Below, in pieces: positions 20,573 through 30,051 of a stretch of DNA of 64,000 nucleotides; the first letter of the stretch is position 1; each line of letters begins with the position of its first letter. The notes beneath the pieces are model-generated. The model was not told the DNA's origin, made no database searches, and worked only from the letters and a program-made list of their open reading frames with translations. A program made the translations under genes and the position numbers. Source of the stretch: Caulobacter sp. SLTY (GTDB lineage: Bacteria; Pseudomonadota; Alphaproteobacteria; Caulobacterales; Caulobacteraceae); contig NZ_JAAALA010000005.1 in assembly GCF_009905535.1 (NCBI RefSeq), positions 99,056 to 163,055 of the forward strand, given 5' to 3'.

Positions 20573-20622
20573 GGCGGAAGGGAATAGACGGGACGTCCGG
20601 CGCTGCAAAGCCGGTATCGCGG

Positions 20623-21006
20623 CTACCAACCCAGCAACTTCAATCCGGGAATGTCGCGGAAGTCCGAGGGATTGAGGGTGACCAAGGTTGCGTCCGCCAC
20701 CAAGGCCTGAGACGCGATCATGCGATCCGCCATCTTGCGGCGGGAAAAGCCCACTGCCTCGATGATCGAGCGATAGACGTCCGCCGCCTGATCATCAAAG
20801 GCAATCGTCGGCAGCATCTCCAGAATGGCGTCCAGGCGCTGTCGGCGGATGTGGGCGTCAGCGGGAACACGCTGGATTCCGCGCTCCAGTTCGATCTTGG
20901 TGATAATCGAAAGGACTAACGGCCCGTCGAGCGTTTCGACCTTCTCGGTGATTCCGGCCGCCGCGTCGCGAAGCTCGATCGCCACGCTGGTGTCCAGCAG
21001 GAACAT
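20623..21006 (-). CDS. vapC: VapC-type PIN-domain ribonuclease toxin
   Basis: 127 residues. LLDTSVAIEL at the N-terminus, an ELERG glutamate near residue 40 and a MADRMIASQAL aspartate near 95 give the acidic triad or quartet of PIN nucleases, which cleave RNA with Mg2+. It follows the antitoxin with a 3-bp gap. The pair sits between the cca and NUDIX genes, which normally adjoin, so it is likely an acquired module. Target RNA cannot be inferred. Confidence 0.9.
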   Translation of the reverse strand: MFLLDTSVAIELRDAAAGITEKVETLDGPLVLSIITKIELERGIQRVPADAHIRRQRLDAILEMLPTIAFDDQAADVYRSIIEAVGFSRRKMADRMIASQALVADATLVTLNPSDFRDIPGLKLLGW

Positions 21007-21009
21007 GGG

Positions 21010-21249
21010 TCAGTCGACGCCGCGTTCGGGGAAGATGTCGGGATCGCGAACCTCGACATCGCTGGGGGCCGGCAACGCGCGAAGCTTCCGCAGCATGTCC
21101 TTCACGGACGGCCGAACAGGCGAAATGTTCACGCCCCACCCGGTCGACGTCACGCTGACCTCGACGCCGGCGGGAATGCCAGCGGCCTTCGGAAGGCGCA
21201 CCGCGACGCTGTTGCCGCTCTTGAAGGTCTTGCTGATCACAGCGTTCAT
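21010..21249 (-). CDS. vapB: VapB-type AbrB/SpoVT antitoxin
   Basis: 79 residues. The N-terminal MNAVISKTFKSGNSVAVRLP is a swapped-hairpin AbrB DNA-binding domain; the acidic C-terminal tail (PSDVEVRDPDIFPE) would occlude the toxin. The ATG at 21249 fits the family; the longer frame to 21300 runs through the putative operator. It precedes vapC by 3 bp, the usual order, and probably autorepresses via the inverted repeat just upstream. Confidence 0.88.
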   Translation of the reverse strand: MNAVISKTFKSGNSVAVRLPKAAGIPAGVEVSVTSTGWGVNISPVRPSVKDMLRKLRALPAPSDVEVRDPDIFPERGVD

Positions 21250-21261
21250 ATGCCTGATCTC

Positions 21262-21281
21262 CGTATGTACCTGTATATACG
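21262..21281. promoter_or_regulatory. Inverted repeat, probable VapB operator
   Basis: CGTATGTA and TATATACG arms (one mismatch) lie 13 bp upstream of vapB, in an AT-rich patch unlike the surroundings that also offers a -10-like TATA stretch. Position and symmetry suit the autoregulatory site of the vapBC operon. Confidence 0.6.
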
Positions 21282-21328
21282 AAATCAGCTCCGAAACCAA
21301 ACCGAACCTCGCGGCCGCCCCGTTGATG

Positions 21329-21712
21329 TCAGGCTTCTGGCGCGGCTCTCGGCCGTTTCGCGCCCCACTCCAGCAGGGCGTCCAGCGCCGGGCAGAGCGC
21401 CTCGCCCCATTGGGTCAGCCGATACTCCACCTTGGGCGGAACCTGCGGATAGACGGTGCGGGCGACGATGCCGTCGCGCTCCAGCTCGCGCAGTTGCTGG
21501 ATCAGCATCTTCTGGGACACGGCCGGGATGGCCCGTTCGAGCTCCGAGAACCGCCGGGGCTCGCCCCCGAACAGCTGGAAGAGGATGACCATCTTCCAGC
21601 GGCCCTCGAGCATGCGAAAGGCGCTCTCGACGCCGCCGGCCGCCATCTCGGGCGTGACGTCGAGGAGCTTACCTGTGGGTGAGTACCCTACTTTTCTGTC
21701 TGTACTTCCCAT
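21329..21712 (-). CDS. HxlR-family winged-helix regulator
   Basis: 127 residues. The HxlR core is clear: LEGRWKMVILFQLFGGEPRRFSEL, then SQKMLIQQLRELERDGIVAR as recognition helix and wing, and VEYRLTQWGEAL. Many family members sense electrophiles or redox stress, but the usual N-terminal Cys is absent here. It is divergent from the SnoaL/SDR pair with only 60 bp between starts, so it probably regulates them. An inner ATG (21646) would also give a plausible N-terminus. Confidence 0.87.
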   Translation of the reverse strand: MGSTDRKVGYSPTGKLLDVTPEMAAGGVESAFRMLEGRWKMVILFQLFGGEPRRFSELERAIPAVSQKMLIQQLRELERDGIVARTVYPQVPPKVEYRLTQWGEALCPALDALLEWGAKRPRAAPEA

Positions 21713-21772
21713 AATGACGGCAAGAGATCACATCCATCGCGTCATCGCAATCACCCAAGAAGGAGCGCTGTC

Positions 21773-22099
21773 GTGACCCTCTGTCTTCCTGAATTCATCC
21801 ACCGCTATTTCGCCGCCGAAGCGGCCGGAAACTCCGCCGAGCTGGCGGCAACCTTCGCGCCCGACGGCGCCGTGCGGGACGAGGGGCGGGACATCCGGGG
21901 CGCGGCGGCCATCGCCGCCTGGATCGACGCGGCCAAGGCCCGGTACGGCAACACCACCGAGCCGCTGAGGACCTTCGAGGCGGGCGGCAGGATCCATGTC
22001 ATCGCCCGGGTGACCGGCAACTTCCCCGGCAGCCCGATCGAGCTGGACCATCGCTTCACGCAATCTCGGCTAGGCATCACCAGCCTGGAGATCGGCTGA
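21773..22099 (+). CDS. SnoaL/NTF2-like domain protein
   Basis: 108 residues with the cone-shaped NTF2/SnoaL pattern: an N-terminal helix ([13 protein letters not shown]), [20 protein letters not shown], then antiparallel strands ending [17 protein letters not shown]. Such proteins are small-molecule isomerases, hydrolases or binding proteins. GTG start at 21773 with AAGGAG nine bases upstream. Its TGA overlaps the ATG of the next SDR gene, so the two are translationally coupled and likely act on one substrate, under the divergent HxlR regulator. Confidence 0.82.
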   Translation: MTLCLPEFIHRYFAAEAAGNSAELAATFAPDGAVRDEGRDIRGAAAIAAWIDAAKARYGNTTEPLRTFEAGGRIHVIARVTGNFPGSPIELDHRFTQSRLGITSLEIG

Positions 22100-22875
22100 T
22101 GTCAGGCGCGGATCTGAAGGGCCGGCGGGCCCTGGTCACGGGCGGCACCAAGGGGATCGGCCTGGCGGTCGTGCAGCGACTGCTGGAAGGCGGCGCGGAG
22201 GTGCTGGCCACCGCGCGGACGGCGCCGGAGGACCTCGCGGGCGCCGGCTTCGTGGCCGCTGACGTGGGCACGGCGGCGGGCGCGCTGACGGTGGCGCAGG
22301 CCGTCAGGGCGCGGCTGGGCGGCATCGACATCCTGGTGCATGTGGCGGGCGGCTCGTCCGCGCCTTCGGGCGGGTTCGGGGTGCTGGATGACGAGGAATG
22401 GCGCAAGGCCCTCGACCTCAACCTGATGTCGGCGGTGCGGCTGGACCGCGAACTGCTGCCGCTGATGGTCAGCCAGAAGTCCGGGGTGGTGGTCCACATC
22501 ACCTCGATCCAGCGCCAGCTGCCGCTGCCGGAATCGACCATCGCCTACGCGGCGGCCAAGGCGGCCCTGTCCACCTACAGCAAGGCCCTGTCCAAGGATG
22601 TGGCGCCGGCGGGGGTCCGGGTGGTGCGGGTCTCGCCGGGCTGGGTCGAAACGGAAGCCTCGGTGGCCCTGGTCGAGCGACTGGCGGCCGGCGGGGCGAT
22701 GAGCGAGGACGCGGCGCGGCAGGGGCTGATGGACTCCCTGGGCGGCATTCCGCTCGGCCGGCCGGCGCGCCCGCGCGAGGTGGCGGATCTGGTCGCCTTC
22801 CTGGCTTCGGACCAGGCGGCCGCGATCACCGGGACGGAATATGTGATCGACGGCGGGACGGTGCCGACCGTCTAG
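22099..22875 (+). CDS. SDR-family NAD(P)-dependent oxidoreductase
   Basis: 258 residues. TGGTKGIG cofactor motif at ~16, HVAGGSS in place of NNAG, catalytic Ser in HITSIQ and the YAAAK Tyr/Lys pair near 155, and a C-terminal [17 protein letters not shown] typical of classical SDRs. It reduces or oxidises a carbonyl/alcohol; substrate unknown. Coupled to the SnoaL-like gene by TGATG overlap, and its stop shares CTAG with the convergent NUDIX stop. Confidence 0.92.
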   Translation: MSGADLKGRRALVTGGTKGIGLAVVQRLLEGGAEVLATARTAPEDLAGAGFVAADVGTAAGALTVAQAVRARLGGIDILVHVAGGSSAPSGGFGVLDDEEWRKALDLNLMSAVRLDRELLPLMVSQKSGVVVHITSIQRQLPLPESTIAYAAAKAALSTYSKALSKDVAPAGVRVVRVSPGWVETEASVALVERLAAGGAMSEDAARQGLMDSLGGIPLGRPARPREVADLVAFLASDQAAAITGTEYVIDGGTVPTV

Positions 22876-23507
22876 GCCACCGCCGCCCCGTACAGCCGGT
22901 CGTACAGCGCCCGCAGCATGCCCGCCGTGGCGCCCCAGATCAGCTCGTCTTCCCAGGTCATGGCGTAGAAGCGCCGGCGGCCGCCGTCCGGCAGGTCGTA
23001 GTGGCGTTCCTCGTAGTTGGCAGGGTCCATCAGAAAGCCGAAGGGGGTCTCGAAGATACGGGCGACCTCGGCCTCGCTGGGCATCAGCGGCAGGTCGGGG
23101 GGCAGGAAGCCGACGACCGGGGTCACCAGGTAGCCTGTGCCGGTCCTGTAGGGGGTGGAGAGGCCGGCCAGCTCGACATGGGCCGGATCGAGGGCGATCT
23201 CCTCCTGGGCCTCGCGTAGGGCCGCCTGGACGGCCGTCTCGCCGGCGTCCATCCGCCCGCCGGGGAAGGCCACCTGGCCCGAATGGCGGCGCAGGGTCGA
23301 GGCGCGGCGGGTCAGGATCACCGACACCCCCTCGGGGCGCTCCACCAGCGGCACCAACACCGCAGCCGGGGTGACGGCCGTTTCGCCTGGCCACATGTCA
23401 GGGTTCAGGTCGAAATCGGAGCGGAACGCGCCATGCGCCGCGCCCGGATCGTCAATCGGGTCGAGGTGATGGCTGATCCATTGTCGAAGCTGGGCGCCGG
23501 GCTTCAC
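22872..23507 (-). CDS. NUDIX hydrolase, coenzyme A pyrophosphatase type
   Basis: 211 residues. The UPF0035 signature [21 protein letters not shown] directly precedes the NUDIX box G-x5-E-x7-REAQEE, a combination typical of NudL/PCD1 CoA diphosphatases. The enzyme would hydrolyse CoA or oxidised CoA to phosphopantetheine and 3',5'-ADP. The GTG start overlaps the DUF1285 stop as GTGA, indicating coupling. Confidence 0.9.
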   Translation of the reverse strand: MKPGAQLRQWISHHLDPIDDPGAAHGAFRSDFDLNPDMWPGETAVTPAAVLVPLVERPEGVSVILTRRASTLRRHSGQVAFPGGRMDAGETAVQAALREAQEEIALDPAHVELAGLSTPYRTGTGYLVTPVVGFLPPDLPLMPSEAEVARIFETPFGFLMDPANYEERHYDLPDGGRRRFYAMTWEDELIWGATAGMLRALYDRLYGAAVA

Positions 23508-24082
23508 GTGATGTGGGCCCCGGCCGGGCCGACGGGGAAGAAGGCGCCGCCGCTCGTCACGCCCAGGACCGGTCCGTCCGGGCCCTCCTGCTCGGCGGCC
23601 ATCTCGACCAATTCGTAGAAGACCGGCCGGGCGATCCGGGCCTCCAGCCCCCGGCGGACATGGACATAGGGGCGGGGCTCGCCGGTGTCGCTATCGACCT
23701 CTACGCGGATCGCGTTGTCAGGGCCGGCGATGACCTCATCGCCCACGTTGGTCAGGAATTTCAGGTCGCCGCCTTCGCGATCGACGCGCACGGCGATGAA
23801 CGGGGCGTCCTCGACCGTGATCCGCATCTTCTCGACCGGCGTCACCAGATGAAAGCCATCCGGGTCCTTGCGCAGCACAGTGGAGAACAGCCGCACCAAC
23901 GCCTCGCGGCCGATGGGGCTGCCCTCATGAAACCACAGGCCGTCCTTGCGGATGACGATGTCGATCTCGCCGCAATGGGCCGGGTTCCACAGATGGACCG
24001 GCGGCAGGCCCTTGGCCGCCTTGCCCGCCGAGGATTGGGCGGCGGCGATCACGCCTTCGAGGCCGGGAGGGGAGCCAGTCAT
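23504..24082 (-). CDS. DUF1285 family protein
   Basis: 192 residues. PPVHLWNPAHCGEIDIVIRKDGLWFHEGSPIGREALVRLFSTVLR-type sequence marks DUF1285, a cytoplasmic two-domain beta-rich family of unknown function; a second block VGDEVIAGPDNAIRVEVD is present. The ATG at 24082 is preferred over the frame from 24136. The gene leads the DUF1285-NUDIX pair, with overlapping stop/start. Confidence 0.85.
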   Translation of the reverse strand: MTGSPPGLEGVIAAAQSSAGKAAKGLPPVHLWNPAHCGEIDIVIRKDGLWFHEGSPIGREALVRLFSTVLRKDPDGFHLVTPVEKMRITVEDAPFIAVRVDREGGDLKFLTNVGDEVIAGPDNAIRVEVDSDTGEPRPYVHVRRGLEARIARPVFYELVEMAAEQEGPDGPVLGVTSGGAFFPVGPAGAHIT

Positions 24083-24187
24083 GGTGCGGATGTAGGAGCC
24101 TTCCGTAGAGGTGTTCAAGGCGCGACAGGCAACCAATGCCGTCCCCGGCGGTTCGAAGGGGGCTCAGCGAAACAGGGAGGCCCGTTG

Positions 24188-24589
24188 ATGACGCCCAGAC
24201 TCGCGCCGATGGAGGCGCCCCTGCGCGCCATCCTGTTGGCCTTCCCCATCGCCCTATTCACGACAGCTGTCGTCACGGATCTGGCCTATCTGGGCACCGC
24301 CCAGATCCAGTGGACCAACTTTTCCGCCTGGCTGATCACGGGCGGTCTGGTGTTCGGCGGCATCGTCGGGCTGTGGGCGATCATCGACGTGATCCGGCGG
24401 CGCGCGGGCGCGCTGGTCTACCTTCTTCTGCTCGCCGCCATGTGGGTCTTCGGCCTGATCAACGCCTTCCAGCACAGCCGGGACGGCTGGAGTTCGGTAG
24501 GGGCGGTTGGGTTGATCCTGTCACTGCTGACCGCGGGTCTCGCCCTGGCGGCGGGGTGGGTGCGCCATTCTCGCCCGGAGGGACACTGA
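24188..24589 (+). CDS. Four-helix membrane protein (DUF2231-like)
   Basis: 133 residues with four predicted membrane helices (about 14-34, 46-66, 73-93, 103-125). The pattern (short N-terminus, FPIALFTTAVVTDLAY, charged VIRRRAG turn) resembles DUF2231 proteins, which often accompany PQQ or haem dehydrogenases. ATG at 24188 has AGGGAGG upstream. Its TGA overlaps the ATG of the sorbosone-dehydrogenase-like lipoprotein, so the two probably work together at the inner membrane. Confidence 0.78.
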   Translation: MTPRLAPMEAPLRAILLAFPIALFTTAVVTDLAYLGTAQIQWTNFSAWLITGGLVFGGIVGLWAIIDVIRRRAGALVYLLLLAAMWVFGLINAFQHSRDGWSSVGAVGLILSLLTAGLALAAGWVRHSRPEGH

Positions 24590-25881
24590 TGATGCGCCGC
24601 CTGCTCTGCGCCAGCGCCCTGGTGCTCACCCTCGCCGCCTGCGGTGACGGGGACCGAAAGCTCGACCAGACCGGGCCGACGCCAACCCTGCCGGACCAGA
24701 GGCAGACCCTGGTCCCGCCGATGAAGATCGCCACGCCCGTCGGGTGGAACGGTGAGAAGCCGACGGCGCCCGCCGGGTTCACCGTCACCGCCTTCGCCGG
24801 CGACCTGAAGATTCCGCGCCAGATGCTGGTGCTGCCCAACGGCGACGTGCTGGTGGCCGAGGGGTCGGGCGGCAAGGCCCCCAAGCTGCGGCCCAAGGAC
24901 CTGATCGCCGGCGTGATCAAGGCCAAGGGCAAGTCCAAGGTGAAGGGCGGAAATCGCATCACCCTGCTGCGCGACGCCAACGGGGACGGCGTGGCCGAAC
25001 TGAAGACTACCTTCATCGAGAACCTGGACGCGCCCTATGGCCTGGCGTTCGTCGATGGCTCGATCTACGTCGCCGAGCAGGGCGGCTTGCGCCGGTTCCC
25101 CTATGCCGAGGGGCAGACGAAGATCACCGATCCAGGCTGGACGGTCACACCGCTGCCGTCGGAGGTGAACCACCACTGGACCAAGGCCCTGGCGGCCAGC
25201 GCCGACGGGACCAAGCTCTATGTCGGCATTGGCTCCAACAGCAATGTCGGCGAACGCGGCATGGCCATCGAGCAGGACCGCGCGGTGGTCTGGGAGGTTG
25301 ATCGGCTGACCGGCGCCCACCGCACCCTTGCCAGCGGCATCCGAAATCCCACCGCCCTGGCCATCGAGCCGCGCACGGGCCAGCTGTGGTCGGTGGTCAA
25401 CGAGCGGGACGAGTTGGGCGCCGAACTTGTGCCCGACTACCTGACCTCGGTGCGCGACGGCGCCTTCTACGGCTGGCCCTACAGCTATTGGGGCAAGACG
25501 GTGGACCCGCGCGTGCGGCCTCAGAACCCGGACCTGGTCAAGACGGCCATCGCCCCGGACTATGCGCTGGGCAGCCACGTCGCCGCCCTGGGCCTCAGCT
25601 TCGCGGTCGACGGGGGCTTTGGCGGATCGTTCGCCGAAGGAGCCTTTGTCGGCCAGCACGGCAGCTGGAACCGCAAGCAGCTGGCCGGCTACAAGGTGGT
25701 CTGGATCCCGTTCGTGGGCGGCCGACCGGCCGGCCAGCCGGTCGACTTCCTTTCCGGCTTCATTAAGGATGGCAAGGCGCGGGGCCGACCGGTGGGCGTG
25801 GTGTTCGACCCGCGCAGCCGCTCGGTGCTGGTGGCCGACGACCTCTCAAACACCGTCTGGCGGGTGGCGCCGGTTCGCTGA
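24589..25881 (+). CDS. PQQ-type sugar (L-sorbosone) dehydrogenase-like lipoprotein
   Basis: 430 residues. Signal peptide with lipobox LAAC (Cys near 21), then a six-bladed beta-propeller of the soluble glucose/sorbosone dehydrogenase family: PRQMLVLPNGDVLVAEG, LDAPYGLAFVDGSIYVAEQGG, GIRNPTALAIEPRTGQLW and a C-terminal GQHGSWNRK. These oxidise aldose-type sugars using PQQ with electrons passed to the respiratory chain. Coupled to the upstream DUF2231-like membrane gene by a TGATG overlap; ends exactly where the convergent ABM gene begins. Confidence 0.85.
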   Translation: MMRRLLCASALVLTLAACGDGDRKLDQTGPTPTLPDQRQTLVPPMKIATPVGWNGEKPTAPAGFTVTAFAGDLKIPRQMLVLPNGDVLVAEGSGGKAPKLRPKDLIAGVIKAKGKSKVKGGNRITLLRDANGDGVAELKTTFIENLDAPYGLAFVDGSIYVAEQGGLRRFPYAEGQTKITDPGWTVTPLPSEVNHHWTKALAASADGTKLYVGIGSNSNVGERGMAIEQDRAVVWEVDRLTGAHRTLASGIRNPTALAIEPRTGQLWSVVNERDELGAELVPDYLTSVRDGAFYGWPYSYWGKTVDPRVRPQNPDLVKTAIAPDYALGSHVAALGLSFAVDGGFGGSFAEGAFVGQHGSWNRKQLAGYKVVWIPFVGGRPAGQPVDFLSGFIKDGKARGRPVGVVFDPRSRSVLVADDLSNTVWRVAPVR

Positions 25882-26175
25882 TCAGTCGCGCGGCGCCACG
25901 GGCAGGATCTTCATCCTGCCCTGGTGGTCGGCGAGGTTGCGGACCGTTTCCATGAAGTCGAGGGAGCCAGGAACCTTGAAATGCGCCTCCAGCGCTTCCC
26001 GGTCCTCCCACTCCTCGTAGAAGACCAGGGTCATGGGGTTCTCCGCGTCGATGCTGACGCCGTGCTGCAGGCAACCGGGCTCGCCGCGCGAACGATGCAC
26101 GTGCGCCAGGGCCGCCTCGAGCAATTCTTCGAAGGTGTCGGGCCGGGCCGTCACGGTTCCGGTAACGACGAGCAT
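25882..26175 (-). CDS. Antibiotic biosynthesis monooxygenase (ABM) domain protein
   Basis: 97 residues, a single ferredoxin-like ABM domain: LVVTGTVTARPDTFEELLEAAL, EPGCLQHGVSID, FYEEWEDREALEAHF and a final METVRNL helix. Such dimers range from quinol monooxygenases (YgiN-like) to non-catalytic small-molecule binders. The ATG overlaps the upstream ligase TGA, so it is cotranslated with the acyl-CoA ligase gene. Confidence 0.85.
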   Translation of the reverse strand: MLVVTGTVTARPDTFEELLEAALAHVHRSRGEPGCLQHGVSIDAENPMTLVFYEEWEDREALEAHFKVPGSLDFMETVRNLADHQGRMKILPVAPRD

Positions 26176-27740
26176 CAGCTCTTGGCCGGGCCGTCGTAGG
26201 CGTCGCGCAGTTCGCGCTTCAGGACTTTGCCGATGTGGCTGCGCGGCAGGCTGTCGACGATCACCACATCGGCGATGCGCTGGGTCTTGCCGACCTTGGC
26301 GTTGGTGAATTCGCGGATCTCCTGGGGCGCGGCGGTCGTGCCGTCCTTGAGGGCGACGAAAGCGACCGGGGTCTCGCCCCAGTCCTTGGAAGGCACGCCG
26401 ACCACGGCGGCCTCGACCACGGCGGGGTGCTCGACCATCACCGCCTCCATGTCGCTGGGATAGATGTTGAAGCCGCCGGAGATGATCATGTCCTTGCGGC
26501 GGTCCATCAGCTGCAGGAAGCCCTCGGAGTCGAGACGGCCGACATCGCCGGTGCGGATGTAGATGTCGCCGGTCTCGGGATGCACCCACTGGGCCTCGGC
26601 GGTCTTGCCGGGCTGGTTGTGATAGCCGTTCATGGTGGCGGGGCTGTAGCCGACGATCTCGCCGATCTCGCCGGTGGGGACTTCGTTCCCCTCCTCATCG
26701 ACCAGGCGGATGATGCAGCCGGGCGCCGGCTGACCGACCGTGTGCAGCTTGTCGGGGTGTTCGTGGGCCGCCAGCATGAAGCTGCCGCCACCTTCGGTCA
26801 TGCCGTAGTACTCAATCAGGCCGCCGGGCCAGCGTTTCAGCACCTCGGCCTTCAGCTCGGCCGAGAAGGGGGCGCTGGTGCAGAACTTCATCTGGTAGCT
26901 CGACAGGTCGTAGTCGTCGAAGCCGGCGAACTCCATCAGGCGGCGGTACTGCACCGGCACCAGCATGGTGTGGGTGATGCGCTGGGCCTGGGCGATCTTC
27001 AGGTACTTCTCTGTATCGAACTTGCCCATCATGTGGACCGTGCCGCCGCCCGACAGGGTGGGGAAGAAGCAGACCAGGGTGGTGTTGGAATACAGCGGGG
27101 TGGAGATCAAGCTGCGGGCGTCCGGGCCGTAGCCGACGCCGTCCGGGCGGACGGAGAGGTGGCGCCAGCGCATGCCGTGGGACTGGACGATGCCCTTGGG
27201 GATGCCGGTCGTGCCACTGCTGTAGATGATGTTGAAGGGGTCCTTCTTGCCGATCTCGACAGGGGCCGGCTTGGCGCCCTCGGGGGCGAGCCAGGCATCG
27301 AAGGAGGAGCCGGCGTCAGACTCATCCAGGGCGACGAGTTTTGCGGTCACCTGGTCGATGACCCCGGCCATCAGCTCGGCGACGCCCTTGTCCAGGAAGA
27401 ACAGCTTGGCCCCGCTGTCGGCGATCATCCCGACCAGCTGTTCGGGCGTGGAGGAGGGGGCCAGCGGCGCGGCCGCCACCCCGGCGCGGAGGCAGCCGAG
27501 GAACAGGACCGCGTAGTTGATCGAGGTCGTAGCGCAGATGGCCACCGCCGTGCGCTGCTCGACGCCGTCGCGCTGAAGGGCAGCCGCGACGCGGTCCATC
27601 CGTGCGTCGAGTTCGGCCCAGGTGATCGAGACGCCGTCCTGCCAGAGAGCCGGATGGTCCGGCCTGGCAGCGGCATGCTCGCGCATGATGTCAGGCAGGT
27701 TGCCGAAGTCGGCGCCGCGGAACTGGTCGAGGATGGTCAT
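26175..27740 (-). CDS. AMP-dependent acyl-CoA ligase
   Basis: 521 residues, ANL superfamily. The P-loop-like YSSGTTGIPKG (about 175), YGMTEGGG (A5, about 310), TGDVGRLD (A7) and the C-terminal KDMIISGGFNIYPSDMEAV hinge plus K of GKVLKRELR (A10) are all present. It activates a carboxylate as acyl-AMP and transfers it to CoA. Placed between an ABM protein and a FadB-like gene, in a beta-oxidation neighbourhood; chain length or aromatic preference cannot be told. Confidence 0.92.
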   Translation of the reverse strand: MTILDQFRGADFGNLPDIMREHAAARPDHPALWQDGVSITWAELDARMDRVAAALQRDGVEQRTAVAICATTSINYAVLFLGCLRAGVAAAPLAPSSTPEQLVGMIADSGAKLFFLDKGVAELMAGVIDQVTAKLVALDESDAGSSFDAWLAPEGAKPAPVEIGKKDPFNIIYSSGTTGIPKGIVQSHGMRWRHLSVRPDGVGYGPDARSLISTPLYSNTTLVCFFPTLSGGGTVHMMGKFDTEKYLKIAQAQRITHTMLVPVQYRRLMEFAGFDDYDLSSYQMKFCTSAPFSAELKAEVLKRWPGGLIEYYGMTEGGGSFMLAAHEHPDKLHTVGQPAPGCIIRLVDEEGNEVPTGEIGEIVGYSPATMNGYHNQPGKTAEAQWVHPETGDIYIRTGDVGRLDSEGFLQLMDRRKDMIISGGFNIYPSDMEAVMVEHPAVVEAAVVGVPSKDWGETPVAFVALKDGTTAAPQEIREFTNAKVGKTQRIADVVIVDSLPRSHIGKVLKRELRDAYDGPAKS

Positions 27741-27757
27741 GGCGTCATCTTAGGCTT

Positions 27758-27916
27758 CCTTCTCCCCTCGCGGGAGAAGGTGTCGGCCAAGCCGACGGAT
27801 GAGGGGGCGCACCGGCCTACAGGGATTGGCTGAAGCCGCCGCCGGAGGGCGGCGGCCTCTTCCATCGACCCCTCATCCGGCCCTTCGGGCCACCTTCTCC
27901 CGCAAGGGGAGAAGGG
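27758..27916. repeat. 158-bp composite inverted-repeat element, copy 2
   Basis: Same terminal hairpins and ATGAGGGG/CCCCTCAT cores as the elements at 9227 and 51040, with a more divergent centre that forms its own GCCGCC/GGCGGC stem. It fills the gap between the acyl-CoA ligase start and the FadB-like stop. Confidence 0.83.
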
Positions 27917-27936
27917 CGCCCAAAGGTTGCCTTGCG

Positions 27937-30003
27937 TTACTTCAGGCTCGCAAAGGTCTTGCCCTCGGCGGCCAGCTTCTCCAGCAGCGCCGACGGCTTG
28001 AAGAAGTCGCCGTGCTGGTTCTGGTATTCCTTCAGCTTGGCCAGCACCTTGTCGAGCCCGACGCTGTCGCCGTAGTGCATCGGCCCGCCGCGATAGACCG
28101 GCCAGCCATAGCCAGTGATCCACACCGTATCGATGTCCGAAGCCCGGATGGCCTTGCCCTCTTCGAGGATCTTGGCCCCCTCGTTGATCATCGGGAAGAC
28201 GGTGCGCTCGAGGATTTCCTGATCGTCGGCCTGGCGGGCGTTGACGCCGCTCTTGGCCGCGAAGTCGGCGATGATCTTCTCGGTGACGGGCGAGGGCTTG
28301 GCGGTGCGGTTTTCGTCATAGTCGTAGTAGCCCGCGCCCGTCTTCTGGCCGCGGCGGTCCATTTCGCAGAGGACGTCGCGGATGGTTTCGCCCTTGGAGG
28401 TTTCCTTGCTCCAGCCGATGTCGAGGCCGGCGAGGTCGCTCATGGCGAAGGGGCCCATGGGGAAGCCGAAGTCGTAGAGCACGCGGTCGACGTCCCAGGG
28501 CATGGTGCCCTCGGCGACCAGGGCCTGGGCCTGCTGCTGGCGCTTGGCCAGCATGCGGTTGCCGACGAAGCCGGGGCAGACCCCGACCAGCACGCCGACC
28601 TTGCCGATGGTCTTGGCCAGCTTCATCGAGGTGGCGATCACCGGCTTGGAGGTCTTGTCGCCGCGCACGATCTCAAGCAGGCGCATGACATTGGCCGGCG
28701 AGAAGAAGTGCAGGCCGATGACGCTTTCCGGCCGGGTGGTGGCCGAGGCGATTTCGTCGATATCGAGGAAGCTGGTGTTGCTGGCCAGGATGGCGCCCGG
28801 CTTGGCGATCTTGTCGAGCTTGCCGAAGACATCCTTCTTGATGTCCATGTTCTCGAACACGGCCTCGATGATCAGGTCGCAGTCGGCGAGGTCCTCGAGG
28901 CTGAGGCTGCCGGTTAGCAGGCCCATGCGCTTTTCGACGTCGTCCTGGGTCAGGCGGCCCTTCTTGGCGGTGTTCTCGTAGTTCTTGCGGATGACGCCCA
29001 GGCCCCGGTCCAGAGCCTCCTGCTTCATCTCGACGATCTTCACCGGGATGCCGGCGTTGAGGAAGTTCATCGAGATGCCGCCGCCCATGGTGCCGGCCCC
29101 GATCACGCCGACCGACTTGATCGGCAGGACTTCGACATCGTCACCCACGTCAGGGATCTTGTTGGCGGCGCGCTCGGCGAAGAAGACGTAGCGCTGGGCA
29201 GCCGACTGCGGCCCGGTCATCAGCTCGATGAACAGCTTGCGCTCGACGGCCAGGCCCTCTTCGAAGGGCAGGTTCACCGCCGCCTCGATGCACTGGATGT
29301 TGCTCTCGGGGGCCTTGAAGCCGCGGAACTTGCGGGCATTGGCCTTGCGGAAGTCGGCGAAGACCTGCGGATCGGCCTTCACCTCACGATCACGCACCTT
29401 CTTCAGCGGCCAGTTCTCTGCGACCACCTTTCTGGCGAAGGCGATCGCGCCCTCGCGCAGCTTACCTTCCTCGACCAGTTCATCGACCAGGCCCATGGCG
29501 TTGGCCGCCTTGGCCGGCACATGGCTGCCGCTGGTCATCATCTCCAGGGCCTTCTCGGCGCCGACGATGCGGGGCAGGCGCTGGGTGCCGCCGGCGCCGG
29601 GCAAGAGGCCGAGGTTCACCTCCGGCAGGCCGACCTTGGCCGAGGGGACGGCCACCCGGTAGTGGGCGGTCAGAGCCACTTCCAGGCCGCCGCCCAGCGC
29701 GGTGCCGTGGATGGCGGCGATCACCGCCTTGGGCGAGTCTTCCATCATGGTCTGGACGTCGAACAGGCTAGCCCCCTTGGAGGCGCCGCCGAACTCGCTG
29801 ATGTCGGCCCCCGCGATGAAGGTGCGACCGTCGCAGATCAGCACGATCGACTTGGCCGCGTCATCGGCGATGGCGGCCTTGAAGCCTTCGTACAGCCCGT
29901 CGCGCACGGCGGCCGACAGGGCGTTCACCGGCGGGGAGTTGAGAGTGACGACGGCCACGCCGTCTTCGACCACCAGATCGGTCACGGAATTGATTGCAGC
30001 CAT
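27937..30003 (-). CDS. Bifunctional enoyl-CoA hydratase / 3-hydroxyacyl-CoA dehydrogenase (FadB/FadJ-like)
   Basis: 688 residues. N-terminal crotonase domain (1-~190) with the [12 protein letters not shown] oxyanion motif and GGGLEVAL; then a Rossmann domain starting [15 protein letters not shown] near 300 and the two C-terminal 3HCDH repeats ([20 protein letters not shown]). It performs the second and third steps of beta-oxidation on acyl-CoAs. No thiolase gene is adjacent. It is divergent from an acyl-CoA dehydrogenase across a 95-bp region with operator-like repeats. Confidence 0.95.
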   Translation of the reverse strand: MAAINSVTDLVVEDGVAVVTLNSPPVNALSAAVRDGLYEGFKAAIADDAAKSIVLICDGRTFIAGADISEFGGASKGASLFDVQTMMEDSPKAVIAAIHGTALGGGLEVALTAHYRVAVPSAKVGLPEVNLGLLPGAGGTQRLPRIVGAEKALEMMTSGSHVPAKAANAMGLVDELVEEGKLREGAIAFARKVVAENWPLKKVRDREVKADPQVFADFRKANARKFRGFKAPESNIQCIEAAVNLPFEEGLAVERKLFIELMTGPQSAAQRYVFFAERAANKIPDVGDDVEVLPIKSVGVIGAGTMGGGISMNFLNAGIPVKIVEMKQEALDRGLGVIRKNYENTAKKGRLTQDDVEKRMGLLTGSLSLEDLADCDLIIEAVFENMDIKKDVFGKLDKIAKPGAILASNTSFLDIDEIASATTRPESVIGLHFFSPANVMRLLEIVRGDKTSKPVIATSMKLAKTIGKVGVLVGVCPGFVGNRMLAKRQQQAQALVAEGTMPWDVDRVLYDFGFPMGPFAMSDLAGLDIGWSKETSKGETIRDVLCEMDRRGQKTGAGYYDYDENRTAKPSPVTEKIIADFAAKSGVNARQADDQEILERTVFPMINEGAKILEEGKAIRASDIDTVWITGYGWPVYRGGPMHYGDSVGLDKVLAKLKEYQNQHGDFFKPSALLEKLAAEGKTFASLK

Positions 30004-30020
30004 GGCGTTGCGCCCCTATC

Positions 30021-30051
30021 GTTTCGTTGAAACAGTTGTTTGAGCGCAAAC
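30021..30051. promoter_or_regulatory. Array of GAAAC/GTTTG half-sites, PsrA-like operator
   Basis: Four alternating half-sites: GTTTC at 30021, GAAAC at 30029, GTTTG at 30038 and CAAAC at 30047. The middle pair, GAAAC-N4-GTTTG, fits the Pseudomonas PsrA consensus (G/C)AAAC-N2-4-GTTT(G/C) as I recall it. It lies between the divergent FadB-like and acyl-CoA dehydrogenase genes, where a fatty-acid-responsive TetR repressor would be expected. No such regulator gene is in the window. Confidence 0.55.
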
